From Methanosuratincolales archaeon (GTDB lineage: Archaea > Thermoproteota > Methanomethylicia > Methanomethylicales > Methanomethylicaceae): a stretch of 5,140 nt of DNA. The stretch is from NCBI GenBank assembly GCA_937930465.1, contig CALGKV010000104.1:1-5140 (forward strand). Direction: 5' to 3'. Under the pieces are notes generated by a model. The model did no database searches. It was not told the origin of the DNA and worked only from the letters and a program-made list of their open reading frames with translations. Position 1 is the stretch's first letter. The number at the start of each line of letters is the position of its first letter. Shown here in pieces: positions 4,566 to 5,140 of the stretch. A program made the translations under genes and the position numbers.

Positions 4566-5140
4566 TCAGGCTGCAGCCGGGTGCCTCCTCACGGCGAGTA
4601 TCAGGATTGCCGCCCCTGCCAGGACGATCCCGCTCGCCGCCAAGAGCTCGTACTGGTTGCCCCAGCTCGGCGCCGGTGGGACTGACTGGATCGAGGAGAC
4701 CCCTGCCGGGCCAAGCGTGACGATGTATGCAGCGTCCCCTGCCGGCTGATCCACCCCTATGCTCGGGTCATGGATCAGCGTCCCGTTGAAGTAGGGGTAG
4801 CTGATGTACACCTTGATGTGGTTGCCTGCGCTGAGGTAGGACGCCTTTACATTCGCGATCGACTGGGTCCCGTCCTCGCCGACTACAATCGCGGATGGGA
4901 CAAACTTGAAGAAGCCCCCCAGCGTCCCCTCCTCCGCGAGCTTGAGCTTCGCTGGTGCCTGGAACCTCATGAGCTTGCCCGCGATGCTCTTCTGCGCAGC
5001 CTTGATCTGGAACCCCAAGCCCTTCGCGTCGTCGTCCTGCCTCTTGACATTCAGCGTGGCGCTTGAATCGCCGGCGCTGAAGATGAAGGTGCCGTTTGCG
5101 ACAGCCATCTTCACATCCTCGAGCTCATCGAAGAGCTCTG
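4566..5140 (-). CDS. Surface protein with C-terminal transmembrane anchor (partial, 3' part)
   Basis: The frame is open from the right window edge to the TGA at 4568-4566, giving 190 visible residues; the true start lies beyond 5140. I do not recognise the family. The visible part reads as beta-strand-rich, secreted-type sequence: alternating segments such as GTFIFSAGD, ATLNVKRQ, FFKFVPSAIVV and HIKVYISYPYFNGTLI, with few cysteines. A proline-bearing linker (SVPPAPSWGNQ) then leads to a single hydrophobic helix, about LLAASGIVLAGAAILILAV, and the basic tail RRHPAAA. This is the topology of an archaeal cell-surface protein exported with its bulk outside and a short cytoplasmic tail. No sortase or PGF-CTERM motif is visible. 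A start at GTG 5114 or ATG 5108 is possible but would leave no signal peptide, which argues for an upstream start. It converges with the regulator gene. Confidence 0.7.
   Translation of the reverse strand, partial: ELFDELEDVKMAVANGTFIFSAGDSSATLNVKRQDDDAKGLGFQIKAAQKSIAGKLMRFQAPAKLKLAEEGTLGGFFKFVPSAIVVGEDGTQSIANVKASYLSAGNHIKVYISYPYFNGTLIHDPSIGVDQPAGDAAYIVTLGPAGVSSIQSVPPAPSWGNQYELLAASGIVLAGAAILILAVRRHPAAA

Overview
The window looks like archaeal chromosome, most plausibly from the TACK/Thermoproteota side, although the lineage cannot be fixed from 5 kb. Evidence: a Csa1-type (Cas4-like) gene beside a short Cas2 of crenarchaeal style, TATA-box promoters and oligo-T terminators instead of bacterial -35/-10 elements, a CRISPR repeat ending in ATTGAAAG, a winged-helix regulator fused to membrane helices, and GC-rich coding DNA with heavy AGG (Arg) use.

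Layout. Positions 1-557 (minus strand) carry the start of a CRISPR adaptation operon: cas2 first, then csa1 three bases later, cut by the window edge. Positions 558-707 are an AT- and purine-rich intergenic region that I read as a CRISPR leader pointing away from cas2. It contains a near-palindromic TATA element, an imperfect 16-bp direct repeat and a 7-bp inverted repeat. At 708-738 there is a single 31-bp CRISPR-type repeat unit. It overlaps the 3' end of queT (minus strand, 710-1216), so the last eight residues and the stop codon of this predicted queuosine-precursor ECF transporter S-component are written in the repeat. No second copy is visible. QueT has a TATA box and a strongly structured 5' leader (about 1231-1286).

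Divergent from queT, on the plus strand, is a Dam-type DNA adenine methyltransferase (1455-2369) with no restriction partner in the window. Its upstream region is dense in short palindromes and GATC sites. Next comes a two-gene unit: an aspartate-type class I aminotransferase with a TTG start (2517-3671) and, two bases later, a membrane-tethered winged-helix regulator (3674-4411). A convergent intergenic region (4412-4565) holds three tandem hairpins and a minus-strand oligo-T terminator. The window closes with the C-terminal part of a minus-strand surface protein with one C-terminal transmembrane anchor.

How it fits together. The CRISPR part is an adaptation operon facing a leader with only one repeat, either a minimal or collapsed array or one ready to acquire spacers. 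Because the repeat is also queT coding sequence, transcription from the leader would run antisense into queT. The right-hand genes (methylase, aminotransferase plus regulator, surface protein) look like ordinary chromosome of higher GC content than the cas region. Apart from the overlap at 710-738 I see no functional link between the two halves.
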